Below the pieces are notes generated by a model that did not search any database, was not told where the DNA came from, and was given only the letters and a program-made list of their open reading frames with translations. From contig NC_058164.1 in NCBI RefSeq assembly GCF_020080835.1, forward strand, positions 1,178,001 to 1,242,000: a DNA stretch of 64,000 bases. Reading direction: 5' to 3'. The position numbers were made by a program, and so were the translations under genes. This document shows positions 59,801-64,000 of the stretch, in pieces (within the stretch, counting starts at the first letter, position 1; each line of letters opens with the position of its first letter). Source of the stretch: Cotesia glomerata. Lineage: Eukaryota; Arthropoda; Insecta; Hymenoptera; Braconidae.

Positions 59801-61622
59801 CTTATTTAGTTACATAGTTTATTAATTAATATATTAGTTAGTTAATTAGTTAATTAGATCTATTATTTAAGCCTATTATTTTTTAATCTTCTTAGCCTAA
59901 GTACCAAGTCAAGCATGCGGATGAACATGCTTCTTCTGAACACTTACGCGTTCGCGGAATAAACAAGCTTCTGTTAAAAAAAATTTTTTTTTTTTCATTA
60001 AATGACAATGGTACAGCAATCATGACTAATGATTAATAGAATAGTCCATGCGGGCATTAAGCGAGCAAGCTGTTTCAACTACTGAGCTCTCTCAACATTA
60101 TCTTACCATATTCGTTACTTGGATGGAGGTAGTTACCGCTACCCGGACCACTGAAACGTATGACAGTAAAAAAGAAGCTTGGAACAACGATATAAATTAC
60201 AAAAAAAATAAATTCAAAGTGTAATAATAAATATAAAATATAATTAACTACTCGCGACAATGGTTTAACAAGTATAGGATTTAAAATTATTTCAATATAT
60301 ACTTCTGTGTATTTTCTTTTGGATTTAATGTCTTTCAATTTGTTTTTTTTTTTTTTTTTTTTTTAACAAAAAAAAATATTTGGACAAAGCATACGGCATG
60401 CACTAGGCTCAACTCGCGATTTATTTTGGTAATTATTGAAGTATTCATATATTTTTATTTTGTGTTTATAAATATTCATAAAAACGAGCGGTCAAATACA
60501 TCGATTAACTATCAACGTGTAGATGCGTTGGAGCACCGATAAAAATATTGACATCGATAAATATTTATTTTTAGTAATTTACTTACTCCAATACTTTGTA
60601 GGGATTCTGAAAGTTAGCCGGCTGCATTCCGGTGTTTGAGAACATTGCGAGAGGCCTCATTGGTATGTTCTCCTCAAATCCAACTATTCTTGGCTCTGGG
60701 GCAGTCTGAGTGTTGCCAGAGTCACTAATTACACTGTAATAGAAATATATGGTTATTATTATTAATTACAGTCAACGCTCTCTGTATTTGACTCGCCCGT
60801 ACAGGACCATTCTCTGTACTTGACTCGTCCTTGTCCATAAGAGCTATGTAAAATCGTCAAATACAGAGGAAGAATGTGGTCAAATACAGAGAGCGTCGAC
60901 TGTATTGTTATTTTTTTTTTTTTTTTCAATGTCTCGCTTCAATTATTATAAAATTTATTTTTAGATATTTTTTACAGTTCAGACAAATCCTTATGTGAAG
61001 TTTATAGAAGGGCTTTTTTGCTGATATCGATTGACATTTAATGCATACCTAGCGACGTTTGGCACAACCTGGTGCGACCTTGCCGTGATTTGATTGCCAT
61101 CCGCTCCACCAGCTCGTTGAAGTGAGACGTACGGTACGAAATCGATCGAATTCGTTGGGGAAATCTTTGGAGCGTTATTTGAATTTGTTTTTAATGATTT
61201 AGCGCGGAAACTGTGATGGCCTCTTCGCATACTCGACCAAACGCTGCCGAAAAGCGAATGATTTCTCTGTGAAGAAAAATAATAAATTTATAAATTAGAT
61301 TTTTTATGATCAAGTTGTTGCGCATTTGCAAAAAATTAATTAATGATCAAATTTACTCTGTGTGTTGGTTCTGGATTATCATCAAGTAATTCTTCAAGAT
61401 TACCCGAGATCGCACGTTTTAATTCCGGACCAGCTTCATGTAACGTCCTCAAACCAGCTTGAAGTGTCGCAGTATTATGACAATCCTTATCACCCTCTTT
61501 CATTTCTTGTTCTTTACGTTTTTTAAAACGACGGAAATAGTCTTGTATGAGGAAGGTCGCGTAAAATTTACCCACTGTCACTTCATCATCAACTGAAATG
61601 TAATATTACATGTTAATTTAAT

Positions 61623-61663
<41 letters not shown>

Positions 61664-63166
61664 AGCAATGTTATAATGAGAAATTAATTTGTTAGAATTT
61701 TTTGACAATTTTATTTCTTAATTGAAAAAACAAAAATTTTTCTCCCAATAACTTTCTTCTTTAAAAAAATTTTTCTCAATTTGGAAAAAAAATTTTGGAT
61801 GAAAATTTGCAAGTTGCTAATATTGTTTTTTTTTTTTTATAAAATCAAAGAAACTTTTTTTTTATCAAGAAAGTTACTATATAAAAAAATTTTTAATTTC
61901 TTCAGCTAAAATTGTTAAAATTTTAAACAAATTAATTTTTTGCCACAGTAATACTCATTTTTTTCAAAAAACATTTTTTCTCTCAATTTCAATGCTAAAA
62001 ATATAATCTGCAAGTATTATTTATTAATTTATCAATTTATTTACCTCCAGGTGGTGGTACAACTTGATCCAATAACTTGGGGTTGGTTCGTTTCCATATC
62101 TTTTTAATAACAGCTCGAAGCGAAGCATTTGCTTCATCAATATTACCTTCTGTTTTAATTCTCAATGATGTTCTCACCACGGCAAACAATGTCGCATTAA
62201 AGAGAACCGTACCATCGCTATTCAACGGCATATTCATTGACACCAATCTCTATACAATCCCGTAAAAAATATTAATTAAAGATCTTTGTCTGTTTAATAG
62301 CAAACAAAATTAAATGACTTTACCTTGCAAGCGACACGATGAGGACACAGTTTTCCAAACCCAAGCGGGGGTGATATCTTTCGCAATAATTGTACTACAT
62401 CGAGATGTTTGATGCGACCTTTTGCATCTGGGTCGTATTCAGACCACAGACGAATAAATTCATCTAAATGATGTGGACCCAGAATAGACCAATCTCTTGT
62501 CAAGTAATCAAAATTGTCCATGATAACGGCGACAAATAAATTGATAATCTAGGTGAAAAAAAAAAAATGTGAAATAATTCATTTTTTTTCTCGCATCCAA
62601 TTTTGTTGTTGAAAAAATAAAACAATGAAAATAACTTACTAAAAATGAACAGAGTACATAAAACGATATAAAGTATGGAAAAGCAATATCATTGCCGCAT
62701 CCATTTGAAGTACGCTCATCACTTTTCGGATCACATTTTACTTCTCCAGGACGATTTGAACAATCAAGCATTATATTTTGCCATGATTCACCTAAAAAAA
62801 AATAGATTTATATTAATATTATTTATCATTTACTTAATTGATAAATTTAGTGTAAAAATATAAAAAATACATACCAGTAGCTGATCGGAATAAAATCAAT
62901 ACAGCCTGAGGAAATGTTTGGAAATTATTGTTACGATAAATCGTGGTCTCGTTGTCAAGCGCTATTTTTCCAAAGACCTGCATTCCTATCACAGCGTAGA
63001 TGAAGAATAACATGACGATGAGAAGTGCGACATAAGGCAACGCTTGGAAGGATTTAATAAATGTCCATAGAAGTGTTCGTATACCCTCGCCACGACTTAG
63101 AAGTTTAACCAGTCGCATCACACGAAACAGTCGAAAGAAATTAATGGATATAATGTTTGAACCAGG
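56845..63166 (-). CDS. Ca-alpha1D: L-type (Cav1) voltage-gated calcium channel alpha-1 subunit, C-terminal part; 5' end outside window
   Basis: Twelve exons: 62875-63166, 62640-62791, 62324-62548, 62045-62249, 61357-61592, 61049-61266, 60587-60733, 60107-60150, 59443-59697, 58832-59155, 58222-58349, 56845-57198; 859 visible residues in frame. Visible: domain IV voltage sensor (FRLFRVMRLVKLLSRGEGIR), S5, pore with the selectivity glutamate in TGESW, S6 (LFVAVIMDNFDYLTRDW), EF-hand-like segment (LDEFIRLWSEYDPDAKGR), and IQ motif (FLIQDYFRRFKKRKEQ) that binds calmodulin for Ca-dependent inactivation. The distal tail has a PPTPPPRRNLP proline motif, a basic Ser-rich part, a conserved helix (VLAEQGLGKY, EALDMTSEEMDRAA) and a Gln-rich end. 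Identity in S4-S6 and the IQ motif places it in Cav1, the Drosophila Ca-alpha1D group. The channel admits calcium on depolarisation in muscle and neurons. Reading through the 58832 donor gives a stop at 58800, a possible short isoform. Confidence 0.95.
57252..57970 (+). mobile_element. Palindromic element, family P, copy 4, with internal tandem duplication
   Basis: Starts ACTAGCAACCTTGCAGTCAC. The palindromic arms occur twice in a row (about 57375-57575 and 57620-57825), joined at ACAAGATATCTGTTAAATTG, where the unit restarts in the middle of the 5' part. The duplication probably arose by slippage or unequal exchange at the palindrome. Confidence 0.7.
57984..58195. mobile_element. MITE family A copy
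   Basis: Ends ATGATACTGAAATTAAAAGACATCTG and CAAATGTCTGCTGATTTCAATTTTAT, inverted relative to each other; AT-only interior. More diverged from the copies at 5571-5966. Confidence 0.6.
59698..60106 (-). other. Calcium channel intron
   Basis: Between the short exon 60107-60150 and exon 59443-59697. Moderately AT-rich; nothing seen. The acceptor used here (TCTCGAAG) is weak; a nearer CAG four codons upstream would shift the frame. Confidence 0.5.
60151..60586 (-). other. Calcium channel intron
   Basis: 436 bases; T-run at 60342-60363. No feature seen. Confidence 0.5.
60769..60902. mobile_element. Tc1/mariner-pogo-like MITE
   Basis: 134 bases beginning CAGTCAACGCTCTCTGTATT and ending with the complement AATACAGAGAGCGTCGACTG, flanked on each side by TA. 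Interior has a second, shorter inverted motif (TCTCTGTACTTGACTC). TA duplication and CAGT ends fit the pogo/mariner group. Lies in a calcium channel intron. Confidence 0.8.
61593..62044 (-). other. Calcium channel intron
   Basis: 452 bases, very AT-rich, T-run of about 32 at 61626-61657. Nothing else seen. Confidence 0.5.
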
Positions 63167-64000
63167 CTGTAACATGTAATTTAATTGTTAATACTCAGAT
63201 CTTATCAGTTAAATCGGTAACAATTAAGTAACAAGTTTTGCACGCTGTTTATCACAATCGTTTTATTATTTTTTGTCTCCAAGATATATTGGGGAGATTA
63301 TTTTGTGGGGTGGTGGCAGGGTAGTTAGACTATTTCTACAGCGTCAGTTGATTATCCGTTTTAACAATTAGGCGTACCTTACAACACGCAATGCCTATTA
63401 CTACTTTTTTTTTTATTTAGATTCAAGCAGAAAAGTCCGTTGATATTCAACCAATAAATTGTCTTCTTTTTCGATAGTTTGTTTTTATTTTTGATTTGTA
63501 ATAAATTTTTCGGTTGATTTATGAGTAAAATTTGTCCTCTCAGGTTTCATTTCTTTGCCAATTATGTTTTTGTTATCAAAAACTATTTTTATTCATTGCA
63601 CATGGGACTTTTGAGCACGAATCCTAGATAAATGCTAATGGATGAAAGATAACTAGAGCATTCCTGCATTCACAATGTTTATATTACACAAAATAAACAT
63701 TTGTATGTATAACATGTAGATTAATAAAAAATTTGAATAAAAGAATAAGATTAAAACAAATATAAAAAAATAAAATTATACTATGTGCATGATAGTGATA
63801 TTGGGGATGATCACACAACACAGACATACACACTCGCATTCAACACATCATTCACGTAGACCCACGCCTACATACAGTTTTAACGTTGGGGAGAGGAGAA
63901 ACTCCCGCCTTGACATGCAGTCGTGCCTAGAAATAAAAACAAATATGTGCCATATACATTTATAATTAAATAAAATAATAATAGTTTACGCGTAATACCT
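63167..64000 (-). other. Calcium channel intron reaching the window edge
   Basis: 834 bases upstream of the domain IV S4 exon. No exon with channel sequence is visible before the window ends. Confidence 0.55.

Noticed and set aside
60764..60905. microRNA hairpin in the calcium channel intron
   Set aside because: The hairpin is flanked by TA on both sides and has transposon-type ends, so a MITE explains it better.
1..64000. CRISPR arrays, operons, bacterial promoters
   Set aside because: The DNA is eukaryotic nuclear; no regularly spaced short repeats of that kind are present.

Overview
The window is nuclear DNA from an insect. Genes are split by short, AT-rich introns with GT-AG borders, polyadenylation signals are present, and the gaps are full of small AT-rich transposons. 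The gene set (OSCP, KCTD12-like, CNOT11, SAS-6, PLEKHM1, a PLK2/3-type polo kinase, a long fibulin, a relaxin-receptor-type LGR, poly(A) polymerase, DNAJC2, an L-type calcium channel) fits an arthropod. A PLK2/3-type kinase, which Drosophila lacks, together with the base composition suggests a hymenopteran such as a parasitoid wasp; that is inference.

Layout. 1-1059 (+): 3' part of ATP synthase subunit O. 2143-2883 (+): KCTD8/12/16-type protein. 4637-5171 (-): unrecognised two-exon secreted Thr/Ser-rich protein. 6305-7678 (-): CNOT11, head to head with 8229-10533 (+) SAS-6. 10973-13173 (-): PLEKHM1-like RUN/RH protein. 15618-20276 (+): polo-like kinase. 21094-30956 (-): fibulin of 13 coding exons and about 1539 residues. 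32030-41170 (-): relaxin-receptor-like LGR locus with one intact gene (33017-39595) between the 5' remnant of one paralogue and the 3' remnant of another, the trace of a tandem array with a unit of about 7 kb. 44258-48893 (-): poly(A) polymerase, head to head with 50499-53467 (+) DNAJC2. 56845-63166 (-): C-terminal half of a Cav1 calcium channel alpha-1 subunit that continues past the right edge.

The genes do not form one pathway; this is ordinary eukaryotic housekeeping, signalling and matrix content. All exon junctions quoted were read from the sequence and keep frame across each model. The parts that look new are the LGR array with its very long LRR ectodomain and reduced LDLa module, the orphan secreted Thr-rich gene, and at least seven small transposon families, several nested or with exact target duplications, plus two tRNA-like sequences that each sit inside a long-inverted-repeat element.
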